A DNA stretch of 52,949 nt from Chromera velia. Its lineage: Eukaryota; Sar; Chromeraceae. The DNA is taken from contig JAHBMJ010000182.1 of the NCBI GenBank assembly GCA_018398765.1, positions 2,036 to 54,984 on the forward strand. Reading direction: 5' to 3'. Below the pieces are notes generated by a model, which did no database searches, had not been told where the DNA came from, and was given only the letters and a program-made list of their open reading frames with translations. Positions 13,633 to 24,768 of this stretch are shown one piece after another. Within the stretch, counting starts at the first letter, position 1. Each line of letters opens with the position of its first letter. A program made the position numbers and the translations under genes.

Positions 13633-16328
13633 ATGGCAAAGCTTCAAGAAGAGAACCTTATTTTCGAAACCTCGGAGGAGGTCGAGGTCGTCCAGGATTT
13701 CAGCAAAATGCGTCTCGACGACGACTTGCTCCGGGGAGTTTTCGGGTATGGTTTTGAGCGGCCTTCTGCCGTTCAAGCCCGAGGCATTATTCCGATTCTG
13801 AAGGGCAGAGATGTGATTATCCAGTCGCAGTCTGGTACTGGAAAGACCTGTGTGTTTTGCCTTGGCGCACTGGCAAGTGTGAACAGGAAAGAGAGAAACT
13901 GCCAAGTTCTCATTCTCAGTCCCACACGAGAGCTTGCAGAACAGAGTCAGAAGGTCTGCATGGCCCTGGGAGAGTATCTAAATGTGCAGGTATACTGCTG
14001 CATTGGCGGTCGGTCTGTTGGAGACGACATCCGGGCCCTGGAGGCAGGCGTGCACATTGTCTCGGGTACCCCGGGCCGTGTGTTCCATATGATCAACGAC
14101 CGCCATCTGTCGACCCGTCACATGAAGATGCTGATCTTTGACGAGGCCGATGAGATGCTCGCAAAGGGATTCAAGGAGCAGGTCTACGACATCTACAGAT
14201 ACCTTCCACCGAGCACTCAGGTGGTCCTTGTGTCTGCCACGCTGCCGCATGAGGTGTTGGAGATGACACAGAAGTTCATGAACAATCCTTTCCGAGTACT
14301 TGTGAAGAGAGATGAGCTGACCCTTGAGGGCATCAAGCAGTTCTTCGTGGCCGTCGAGAGGGAACAGTGGAAGTTCGACACCCTCACAGACCTGTACGAC
14401 ACCCTCACGATCACCCAGGCAGTGATCTTCTGCAACACGAAGGCCAAGGTCGACTGGTTGGCACAGAAAATGAGGGACAACAACTTCACTGTCAGTCAGT
14501 CGACGCATGAGATGCAGAAAGTGCGTGGATTTCTTTGCGTCTGTTTCGGCAAACGGAGTCATTCGAAAGTATTATTTTTAGTCTTGAACTTGTTACCTGA
14601 AGAAGACTTTCGCTCCACAAAATACTCTTTTGGCCATTCTTCAGATAAAAAAGGGTGAAGACACACACATGATCTGTTATTTTCTTTTGTGCCCCTGTGT
14701 AACAATTGTGGTTACCGAGAAAGAGTGAGAGACAGAGAGAGGGGGGGGGGGGTGTCGAGTTGATGGTGAACTGCCGTATATAGCTCTCGGCAAGTTTTTG
14801 TTTTTTCATGCTGGTCTGTTGAAACCACGTGGTCATCGCTTTGGTTTTGGTCCACTCTCTTCCATTTCTCTGCAGGTTGCATGCATGCACGGCGACATGC
14901 CCCAGAAGGAGCGAGACGAAATTATGGCCAGGTTCCGACAGGGAGAGTCCAGGTTTGTTTATGTGGTTTGTGGACTCAGTGGTGGTCGATCGGGTGGTTG
15001 TTCTGTAGGCTTTCAGTCTTCTTTACTTCCTTGCTGCTTGTTTGTTGGCCTCTCCCTCCTTCTTTGTTTTATCGATTGCAGGCGCGTGTGTAGAGAACGT
15101 ATGATCGATTTTTCTTTCCTCAACTTACACCGCACTCAGACGAATTCCCTTCCCTCAGCAGTAGGATCGCTCTCTGTCCTCTCAGGAGGCCGGCAGGTTC
15201 TCTGCTGAGAAGCAACGGATAAAAAGTGGAAGCAGTCGTCTGCAGGTCTTTCTTGAGCATTTTTCCGTACTTGTCCCTCTTTCTCGTTCCTGTTCAGTCC
15301 CTTGTCCCCGCTCTGTCCCTCCCGTCGTACGTTTCCTTGACTGAGCTCACCTTTCTGAATTCAAGCAATCGTCAGAGCTAATTAGGTCAATGTTTGCCGG
15401 GGGGTTCGAGAAAAGCGATTGGGTGCCTTTGGGTTGACTCATGGATGCACTTGTTCGTGTTTGCTTGCTTACTTGCTCTGTCGGTTGCAGGGTGATGATT
15501 GCCACCGACGTGTGGGGAAGAGGAATCGACGTGCAACAGGTTGGGCTCTGTCCGCTTCCGTGTGTGTGTGTGAGAGAGAGAGAGAGAGTGCGTGAGAGAG
15601 AGAGAGAAAGAGAAGTGCCGTCCCGGATGTTTGCCACCTTCCTGCAATTCGCTTCCTCCCATTTGATGATGGAATTTTTGATGGTCAAGAAGGCCCTCGT
15701 GCTTCTCGTTTTTTCCGTGCATGGCACACAATGCGGTCTGTCTGCGTTTTCAACCATTCCTCCCTCTGTCCGACCCCCTGTTCATTCTTGAGCTTTCCTC
15801 TATCTGCCTCTTCAGGTGTCTCTGGTGATCAACTATGATCTTCCCAACAACCGTGAGCTGTACCTCCACCGCATTGGTCGATCTGGCCGTTTCGGAAGGA
15901 AGGGTGTGGCCATCAACTTTGTCAAGGTGGGCCGGCCTGTCTGTCTGTCTGTCTGTCGGGTTTTCCCTCTGTGTGCTTCAATCGTTTTGTGCGTTTTCTT
16001 CTCGCTCTGATTTTTGCTCTGTTCCGTCTTTTTTGAGAAGCAAGTGGGAGAAGAAGTACCTTGCGTCTTTCTATCAAGTGCTTGTCCCGGTTTTCCCGTC
16101 CTGCCTGCCTGCCTGCCTGCCTAAATGCGTGTGTGTCCAGCTGTCTTCTTTACTTTTCTCTGGTTGGTTGGTTGGTTGGGTGGGTGGTTGGTTGGTTGGT
16201 TGGTTGGTTGGTAGCTCCCCTCTCGTCCCCTTTTGCAGAACGATGACATTCGACTGCTGCGCGATATCGAGCAGTACTACTCGACGCAGATCGATGAGAT
16301 GCCCATGAACGTGGCGGATCTCATCTGA
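13633..16328 (+). CDS. eIF4A3: ATP-dependent DEAD-box RNA helicase, eIF4A3 type (exon junction complex)
   Basis: RNA-dependent ATPase; eIF4A3 is the RNA clamp at the core of the exon junction complex. Five exons: 13633-14520, 14876-14952, 15491-15539, 15816-15926, 16239-16328. They join in phase to 404 residues, the usual family length. Motifs in order: Q-motif region around F41, SQSGTGKT (65-72), [16 protein letters not shown] (170-173), SAT (201-203), then [22 protein letters not shown] and [13 protein letters not shown] from later exons. The C-terminus MNVADLI is the one I know from eIF4A3/FAL1 rather than cytosolic eIF4A1. The Q-motif reads PSAVQ rather than PSAIQ. Introns carry GA/GT and GGTT repeats. 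The gene is divergent from the PHD gene and convergent with UCHL5. Identity is secure; the choice of A3 over A1/A2 rests on overall wording and the C-terminus. Confidence 0.95.
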
Positions 16329-18027
16329 GAGAAAGAGAGAGGAGAGGGGAAATTAAGGGGGGGTTGCAGACGAGTCGCTTCTCATTCAGGCACGGAGACG
16401 TTCTTTGTCTTCTTCTGCCCTCTGCGTGTGTTTGTGGTTTTGTCTGTGTGGGCTGGTGTGAGTTCTCTCTGATCCATGAGAGGGCAATCAGCCTGGTCTT
16501 GAGGCGAACGCTCATAGCGTGGGCAATGAGAGCCGACAGGCACGAAAGGGTGATGAGTGAGGTGTAGAGGATCTTTTTCTATGCCATCCAAGCAGACCTC
16601 TCTCTTTCCCTTCTTTAATCCCCTCTGTCTCACGATCTGTATGGTGCGAGTCGAAAGGAAAGAGACGTATTGGCGGGACGCGGCGGGGGTTGCAGAGTGG
16701 GCCGGGGGCGGGCTTCCCGGCAAGGGTGGGAATTATGTCTGTTTGGGGGGGAGGGGGGGGGCAGCTGTCCGCATGCACCAAAAGGGCCGTCGTGAGTCCT
16801 CTTGCTGGTAATAATGGGGGACTGGAGGGATCGCGTTTGTTGTACTGAGGCAACTTTTAGATTGGGGCAGCCGATCTCACTGTCACCTCAGGGGCCGGGG
16901 AAGCTAATCTTTAAAGTGGTATGAAACCAAGGAGGAGTAAATTAAAAGGTTGAAGCATGGCGTCAAAAAGGGGTCCGATGAACAACGATGATGTGACCAA
17001 GGATGTGATAGGATGTGATAGTGATGTTGACACCTAGGCAAGGACATTTTATCATCATCATTATTATTATTATTGATCGGCCTTAGCGACGGTCTATAGG
17101 CCATCATGCAATGCATGAGTCTAGGATAATGCTGTATTGCCCCTTTGCCAGACCTGCATCACTCATCAGGGTGGGGCTGCCATCTGCTAGCTGAAACCTG
17201 GCGCCTGCATGAATGACGTTTCATCGATCTAAGTGCCGTCCCTCACTGTAGAAGGCTGCGTCAGTCGCATCATATCATGATTTATATGCAATGATTGCGA
17301 TCCACTCATAATCAGAACGTTTAGAGACGTCTAACGTTTGGCTGCTTTGCATAGTAAGTTTTAGGGTAAGTCCAATCGAGTCCACTTGAAAGTCAATAGA
17401 ATCAAGACAAGCTCTGATAATTTCAGTAATAAAATATTATAAAAAATAGTTATTCGTTTTTTTGACTAAAAACTTAAACACAAAACTCTTATAAAATTTA
17501 TTAATTTTTGATTCATTTAAAAAAAAAGTAGAATAATAGGCGTAGATTAGCGTAGATATAAGCGCAAGAAATCGAGTGGATCGAAGCAATTTCAATCTAA
17601 GAATAGGATAAGATATGCGATATGTATTCTTGGAATGCTTCTACCGCTTAAACCAGACTTTAATTTTAATTTTAAGTTAAAGAATAAACAGTATCAAACA
17701 ATAAATTTGAATTTGTATGCATGAGTATATTTCTCTTAAAGACTTCAGACTGCCGCTTTCTTGGGCCCGGAATCTTGGCTAGTTTTTTTGCCGGCCGGCT
17801 TTTTCTTTCTTTTTCTCATTGACCATCAATACAAAAAATCTCTTCATCCGACTGTCCTTGACATCTCTTAGTATCTGTGTGTGAAGATTTAGGTGGCACA
17901 CAATGCTAATTCAGGATTGAAAGCAGAGAGCGATGCACGCAATCTGTGGAGACTGAACGGCAGAGAGCCTTCAAGATTGCGAAAAGGAAACTTCAAGCGT
18001 CGAAGATATTTCTGAGTTCGCGCCGTC
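16329..18027. other. Convergent intergenic region
   Basis: This lies between the 3' ends of the helicase gene (plus) and the UCHL5 gene (minus). It begins GC-rich, then becomes AT-rich from about 16900 to 17760, with ATT triplet repeats near 17058-17073 and A/T runs at 17450-17530. I see no coding region with a recognisable domain and no RNA gene. Confidence 0.5.
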
Positions 18028-19001
18028 TCATTTGGCAGCTCCTGCCGTTTTCTTCGCCTGTTCCCTTGCCTCCTTCCTCTCCTCTGCCGTCTTCTTTGCT
18101 TCCGAGAAGGCATCCATCAATTCTCCACGGCGCCCCAAGTGCCTGCTTGCTCACACACGGAACAGTGCATGCATGGACAGGGCAGAGTGCGCAACAAGGA
18201 AAGGGGGGTCGGGAAAGGAAATGTGCGAGGCTGTGAGAAACATCAGACTGTCAAGGCACTGACTGAACAAAAATCAATCCCAGAGGGAATCGATCAAAAA
18301 AGAAAAAAAGAGAAAGGGTATGTCCACCGTGGAGCAAGCCATGCATGCAGGGAAGCCACATCCTTTGCAAAGCTACCTGTGTGTACACTTGTGCGTGTAC
18401 ATGGCATCGTTGCCCCTTCTGGAAACATGAAGAAGCCTTTCACTCCATCACAACAGGAACCCGCCATGCAGGAGTTCTTTACTGCCTCCTCATTGCCTTC
18501 TGGCTGGTTCTTCTCTGAATGCAGCGCAGAAAAGAAAAGCAAGGCACAAAAGAACTGAGTGCGAGAATTCACCTTGTCTGCATTCTTTCTTATACGATTC
18601 TCCCCCCTCCACAGCTCTGCAGATGCCATCCAGCCCGCCAGCTAGACAAAGAAAGCACTTACAACAGAAAGAGCAAAGCCGCCGATGCATGAGGACTGAC
18701 TGACTGACTTCAGAGCGCACAGGACGAAGGGCACGAAGTCAAAGCGCCTCCTCGCGTTGTCCTTCTTCCAACTCTCTCTCTTGTGCTCTTCCTCCGCCAG
18801 GGCTGACGAAACCTCACCAAGTCTCTTGCGTGTTTGTTCCTCGAGCTGCACCCCGGATGAGAACAGAACAACAAGACAAAGATTCAGAGGGAGTGCGGGA
18901 TGTGGACGTCCAGACAAAGCCCCCCTCTTCACCCCCAACACAATTGCTGGCTGGCTGGCTCATTCACGCACCCACTCACTGACTCTCCCTCCCTCTCTTT
19001 G

Positions 19002-19032
<31 letters not shown>

Positions 19033-20546
19033 GGGAGAGAGAGAGAGGGGGGGCGGAAAGAAAGAGAAGCAAAGAGACAACAGAAAATGCGGTTGTGCTC
19101 TCCTTCGTTCCCCCACGACAGACAGCCGACAGCGGAAAAGATGCGCAATCACATCAACAATAAGACTTTCGAGAGGAACGGTTGTTCAACCAATACAGCT
19201 TTCCATCCTTCTCCAGCGAGGGCAGTTCACAGACACACCGGCAGACAGACAGACAGAGCAACTGACCGCAATCAGCTTCGGCACCTCGTCAGGCAGAGCT
19301 TCCCACGAGGGGACGCTGTCGGGGGCCTCGTCGTCATCCATCTGCATGTATTAATGTATTCATGTATGTGTGCATGTGTGCGTGCATGCATGCAGACAGG
19401 CAGACAGGGAGACGTGCCAGCACAGTTATCAAGCGATCCTCAACTCACACTTCCTCACGCACTCGCTTATGCCCTCACGAGCCCAGTCACTCAACAGATG
19501 GTGGTGGACTCGTGGGCAAAACCGAGCTGTACTGAAAGTCGAAGGCACCAGACGAGTGAGCGACAAGACAGACGGAAAGAAAGGCGGGCATGCAGACAGA
19601 CCAGCCGTAATGTTCCTCCTTCTCTCCCTTTTCTCTTACAGGCAGACAGACTCAAAGACAGGTGAAGAAAAAGATTGTCGGGTAGATAAGCAGAGGGGCT
19701 GGTGAGCAGGATCGCGGTTTCCCTCTCTCTGCTTGTCTCCTTCCTCCCGTTCCTTTCCCATCACCGCGAGACCACGTTCGTTCTTAGCCCAGAATTCTTG
19801 TCTCTTTTGCCCTCTCCCCCCCCCCGCCCTCTTCCTCACTCCCCACTCAATCTGATCAGAGAGAACTCTCTCAGTGAGGGTCCCTACCGTGCTTCAGTCA
19901 GTCACGCGACCGTGTGTGCAGCCACGCCTCTCTCTCGCAATCAATCAATCAATCAGTCAATCAATCAATGGGCATGAAGGACCGACCTTCATTCAGCCAC
20001 CTTCATTCTAGCTCCCGCCTAACCCCCCCTGTGCTGATAGGAGAGCACTGACCTCCTCTTCGTGCTCCAAGCTCCTGTCCTCTCCGAGGGAAATCAACTT
20101 GACCAGGGTGCGCTGGAGAAGGTACCTGCACCAGGCAGATAACAGGCGTGCGTCAAGAAAGGGTGCAGTGGAAACGATCTGGATCGTATTCTTTCAGTCA
20201 GTGAGTCTGTCAGTCAGCATTTTGGAACGTGAGCCTGCTGCGCTGGTCAATCGCAAAGAAAGCACTCACAGACAGAAACACTGTGGGGCTGCCTGTTTTC
20301 TGTCCATCTACCTGCCTGAGGCGCACACTTCTCACTTCGGGTTTCAGTCACCCCTCGTTCACTCACTTCTTCTCTAATTGTTCCGACTTGAGGGGCGCCC
20401 TCTTGTCTCTCGTGATGGCCAGGAGAGTGAACCTCAGCTCCCCCGAGCCGGCGCCTTCACCTGCAGCCTCTTCGGCGGCCCCGACGCTCTGGTATCTGCA
20501 TGCGAGCGTTCGAGGTGGGAGAGCCGCTTGAGTGGCTTAGGAAATC

Positions 20547-20585
<39 letters not shown>

Positions 20586-21184
20586 GCGCGCGCGCAAACA
20601 GACCGACTGCGGGACAACACGCACACGCACATCTACACACACAGTGAGGACAGATGGTGCACTCTGCTGCGCGATCTCTCTCTTTCTCTCACTTGAAAAG
20701 GATGGCTATGAAAGCCCTGTGGATGCATGGATGGATTGATCAAAGCTTCCCCATCTTCCGCAGGCTCCACTGCAACACATGCGAAGGAAGTTTTTTCTCA
20801 TCCCACAGTCAAGCCATCAGACTAAGACGGGACAAAGAGGGGCAGGAGAATGGAAGAAGAAACTTCGTTTGGTAGGCAGAATCACCTGCCTGCCTGCCTG
20901 CGTACCGGTCGATGCGCCTCCGAATTTCTGGTGCCAGGGCCTGTAACCAAAGAGCATCGCTCCCAGGAACACCGAGGGCCCATTCCTGTGGGACCTCTGC
21001 GACCTCAATGGGGCCCTGGCAATTAGTCGAAGCATAAGCAGGCAAAAATTAAGGGTACACAGGCAGGCAGGCAGGTGCTCAGGAAGCTTTCAGAGTGTTT
21101 GCGTCCTTTTTTCCTTCCTCACATTGCGAGGTGCAGAGGGTGAAAACACGCACGGAAGCACATGCGCGCACGCACATACACACA

Positions 21185-21239
<55 letters not shown>

Positions 21240-21321
21240 GGAGGGGGACAGAGAAACAGACAGAAACAAAACCACCAAAATTTCAGGTCGAATCGGAAGA
21301 ACAAAAACTTTCAGATTCCTC

Positions 21322-21419
<98 letters not shown>

Positions 21420-21656
21420 CGTGTGTGTGTGTGTGTGTGTGTGTGCGTGCGTGTGTGTCGCGCGCGTCCAAGCGCGTGCAATTTTTGCCCTCCCCGTCTC
21501 TCTGACTGCCTGCCTGACTTCTTTGAGACCGTCGAGTTCCCACACCTTTCCCCTGAAGGGAACGTATGAGATGAAGTGGAAGGCGTCCTCCTTTTCGTCG
21601 TCCTTGTCGTGTTCAATCTGGAACGACGACTGCTTCTGGAAACTGGACACACACAT

Positions 21657-21687
<31 letters not shown>

Positions 21688-22635
21688 ACACGCACACACA
21701 CACACACATATATATATATACATACACACATACACATACTCACACATACTACACACACATCTCTCTCACACACACACGCAGGGGTGGGGGAGATGGGCAA
21801 AAACGCAGGAAGGAGAGTGGGAACAGAAATGCTCGGGGAATGGGGTGGAGCTAGGGGGACACAATGACCAGTGAAGGACGCAGGGAACCAAATCTGAACG
21901 AAAGGAAATGAAATCGCAAATGGAAAGGGAAACAGAGAAGGACCACAAATCGAAAAGGAGAGAAGGTCTTTATTGACACCCATCTTTGTGAAAATGGGTA
22001 GAATTTAATGCGGAAAAGAGTCAGTGACATATTGAAGTTTTCTTACTTCAATTTCTTTGCACGCACACGCACGCACGCATGCATGCACTCAAGCTAACCT
22101 GTTATGAGCCATCCTGACAGTGTCCAAATTTCCGATGGCCAATCCCTTCATTTGAGGATCGAAGGCGCCGGCCACGGTCATCTCTCTGAATGTCGAAAGC
22201 TCAGGACCGATATCGATCTCATCTGTTCGGTTCATCAAAATGCTCAGGATGGCCTGGGTTGCACACGCGTTGGTGATCACCTGGCGAGCTACAGGAACCA
22301 ACAGACAGAAAAAAGAGCAATCAGACGATCACTTCTGAGGGAGCAAACTCCAAGCAAAACAAATCGAATCCAGATAATTAAATTTAAATCTGACCGAAGA
22401 AAAGGTCCTCTGGGGGGAAGACGGCCACCTCTCTGCTGTCGTTCTCTGGACGCCATTTGAACAGAAACACAAGACCAAAAACCTGGCTCTCTGCAGCCAG
22501 CATGGCCAGGCTCTCTTCGTCGATCCCCAGGAGTTCCTGAAACTCCACCTCCTTCACCCCCACGGCCTCACAGAGTTCTGTGAACACCGCAGGATCTGAC
22601 TCGATGGTGCACCAGCTTTGAGGGTCGTCCATCAT
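18028..22635 (-). CDS. UCHL5: Ubiquitin C-terminal hydrolase, UCH37/UCHL5 type (proteasome-associated)
   Basis: Cysteine protease that removes ubiquitin; the family acts at the proteasome cap (via RPN13) and in INO80 complexes. Nine exons: 22635-22395, 22288-22099, 21642-21519, 21015-20906, 20495-20367, 20125-20053, 19341-19267, 18845-18709, 18142-18028. All phases agree and give 397 residues (human protein 329). Catalytic residues are Q83, C89 (in NACATQ), H166 (in DAFHF) and D181 (in WELDG), spaced almost as in the human enzyme. The C-terminal tail holds [15 protein letters not shown] followed by a Lys/Glu-rich helix, matching the UCH37 ULD tail and separating it from UCHL1/UCHL3. Exons 5-7 (YQSV...EEE and the acidic MDDDEAPD segment) make the linker longer than usual. 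Introns hold long CA, CT, GT and TA runs. Start: two ATGs at 22635 and 22632. Confidence 0.93.
18990..19052. repeat. CT/CA/GA microsatellite in UCHL5 intron
   Basis: Runs of CTCTCT, then CACACA, then GAGAGA lie between the exons at 19341-19267 and 18845-18709. This is simple repeat DNA inside an intron; the open frames across it are artefacts of the repeat. Confidence 0.8.
20548..20596. repeat. CA repeat with alternating CG end, UCHL5 intron
   Basis: A CATA/CA run ends in CGCGCGCGC, between the UCHL5 exons at 21015-20906 and 20495-20367. Alternating purine-pyrimidine DNA of this kind can adopt Z-form; that is a general property, not something shown here. Confidence 0.8.
21175..21778. repeat. 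Compound dinucleotide arrays flanking a UCHL5 exon
   Basis: Long CA then GA runs (21175-21242), CT (about 21321-21364), GT (about 21366-21456), then CA with TA (about 21646-21778) crowd around the 124-bp UCHL5 exon at 21642-21519. The CA run begins within a few bases of that exon's acceptor (on the minus strand the array reads as GT repeats running into CAG). Pyrimidine arrays may help define the 3' splice site. Confidence 0.85.
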
Positions 22636-23411
22636 CTGTTTGCTACTAGCTCAGCGAATCAGGGACGGGCTGGTCAGAGGATCGCCCAGAAGAAAAGCGA
22701 ACACGTGCGAGGCGGGTGAGTAATGATTTTTCGTGGCAGTGCAGGTGCCCTAGTGGACGATGCTCAAAGCAGCTCCCAGTCTTCGCGCTAGAGGTTGACC
22801 AGAGAAATAAGGAGAGATGGCAGCAGGCAGGTCATTGAATGGACCTCGGAGATCTCATGTTCTTGGATCAACTGGACACAAATCCACTCTTTGGGATTGT
22901 GGCACTGAGATGCCGTCTCCGCGGGCCGCGGAGTCTTTTGACGCACGCAAGCGACGCCTACGAAAGATTTGCATGGCGCGGGAGACGGCTTATGACAGCT
23001 TGAGTTCTGTCTATCGGTGACCTAGCTGTAAACGTACTCCTTGTGATGTAGGTGACACGTGTTCACACGCCATACGAGGGATCATGCTCTCGTGCATACT
23101 GCCACAGAGGCACATGTGCTGAAGGAACATTGACGCAGGCAGTGTTTTTAGGGAGTTCTGAAAGAGTGCTCCCTTCTCTCTTTGAGTTATCGAGCCGTCT
23201 CGTCTTCTCGATTGTGTCTCGCAGTCCGGCTTGTAGGAACTCTCTCCACTTGATTTTCCAAGAGAGACACTCGGCCACCCGTTCATTTTTGGTCTTGTGA
23301 CTGACTGACGAGGCTACTGGACTGCCGCTCTGTCTCAGTGAGAACCACCGTGACACTCACCTTGATACGACACTGCGCGGAGCCACTCTTCAGAGTCCGG
23401 CTGAGAGGGAA
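22636..23411. promoter_or_regulatory. Divergent intergenic region, UCHL5 and aromatic amino acid fusion gene
   Basis: 776 bp separate the ATGs of two divergent genes, so both promoters should lie here. No core promoter motif is evident. An in-frame TGA at 23364-23366 precedes the fusion-gene ATG with no other in-frame ATG between them, which supports that start unless an upstream exon exists. Confidence 0.4.
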
Positions 23412-24695
23412 ATGTCGGCGTCTCGTTTGAAGGTGGCGTACCAGGGGGAAAGGGGCAGCTACTCCCACAAGGCGGTGCACGAATTTCTTGGGGCTGGTGT
23501 ATCGCCTGTGGCTCACGGAACGTTCAGTGCTGTTTTTGAGAGCGTCATCGGAAGTAAGGCCGACTATGCATTGGTCAGTGGGAGATTTGCAAGTAGGTCG
23601 CAGAAAAGACACTGCCGTTTGGGCGACAAATACCATTCCAACGAGCAGAGGAACGAAAAAGGTGCGATCGTAGCATTCGTGCACGCAGTCTGAGACATTA
23701 CAGAGGCATCAAGACCGCTTTTGCACAAGATTGAACAGAGTCTTTTCTTTGTTCTCCTTCTCCTCTTGCTATCTGTGCCAGCACATTGGCCTCGCTTGCC
23801 GTGTAAGGAAAAGCCCCCCACCTTCGTTGTGCCCTTTGACGGTTCACCAAAAGAAACTCTTCGGTGATGATGGACGACCGTCGAATAAGGCTTTGGGCTG
23901 ACCGTTTGTTTCCGTTCCCTTCCGTTCCCTCCAGGTCCCCATAGAGAACACACTGGGGGGAAGCATCCACGACAACTATGACCTGATGCTCCGGAACGAC
24001 CTGCATATTGTGGGGGAGTACAACCTGAGGGTGTCGCACTGCCTGCTGGCTCTCCCAGGAGTCTCAAAGGAGACAGTGAAGGTCGTGCTCTCACAGTCAG
24101 TCAGTCAGCCAGTCAAATTTTATTTTAGCCAGGCAGCCGCTCATCATCGAACATTTAAATTGTGGATTCGGCTCTTCTTCTCTCTCCCTCTCCCCCTTTG
24201 GTCGTTCGTGTGCTCTCTCAGTGCCCCCCTCTTTCTCACATTCTTTGGAGGTACTAAGACCAGGATATGCTGAATCGCATCTTTCATGCCCATTAAACAT
24301 ATATCTGCCGAACGTTTCAAATCCCAATACTGCTGAAAGAGACGTTACGTCAATTCACTTAATTACACGATCGAGCTGCAGTCCCCAGGCATTGGCCCAA
24401 TGCACAGACTACCTGAAGGCCCACGGGTATGAGCCCAGAGTCGCATACGACACGGCAGGATCCGCCAAGCTAATCTCTGAGGCCAGCAAAAGGGAAAGGG
24501 CAAAAGGGGGCGGGGCAGAAGGAGCAGGGCAGCAGGGCCCTGGCGGGCCGGGGGGACAGGAGCTGAAGTGGGATGAGACGGCAGCAATCGCGAGTGATCT
24601 CGCAGCGGCAGAATATGGTTTGCAGGTTCTGGAGAGGGGCATTCAGGTCGGTCTGTCGGATCATCAGGGCCTTCCTTTACAATTGTCTCTAGACC

Positions 24696-24726
<31 letters not shown>

Positions 24727-24734
24727 GCTCTCTG

Positions 24735-24768
<34 letters not shown>

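Noticed and set aside
17155-17240. CTGATGAG word on the minus strand, suggestive of a hammerhead ribozyme core
   Set aside because: The required GAAA after helix II is absent and the stems do not pair; it is also far from the retroelement copies.
18540-18650. A possible extra UCHL5 exon ([12 protein letters not shown])
   Set aside because: Its frame does not fit the phase-2 end of the exon at 18709, while direct joining to 18142 gives the expected UCH37 tail.
21090-21983. A 297-residue open frame on the minus strand
   Set aside because: Most of it is dinucleotide repeat translation; only 21642-21519 is real coding sequence (UCHL5 exon 3).
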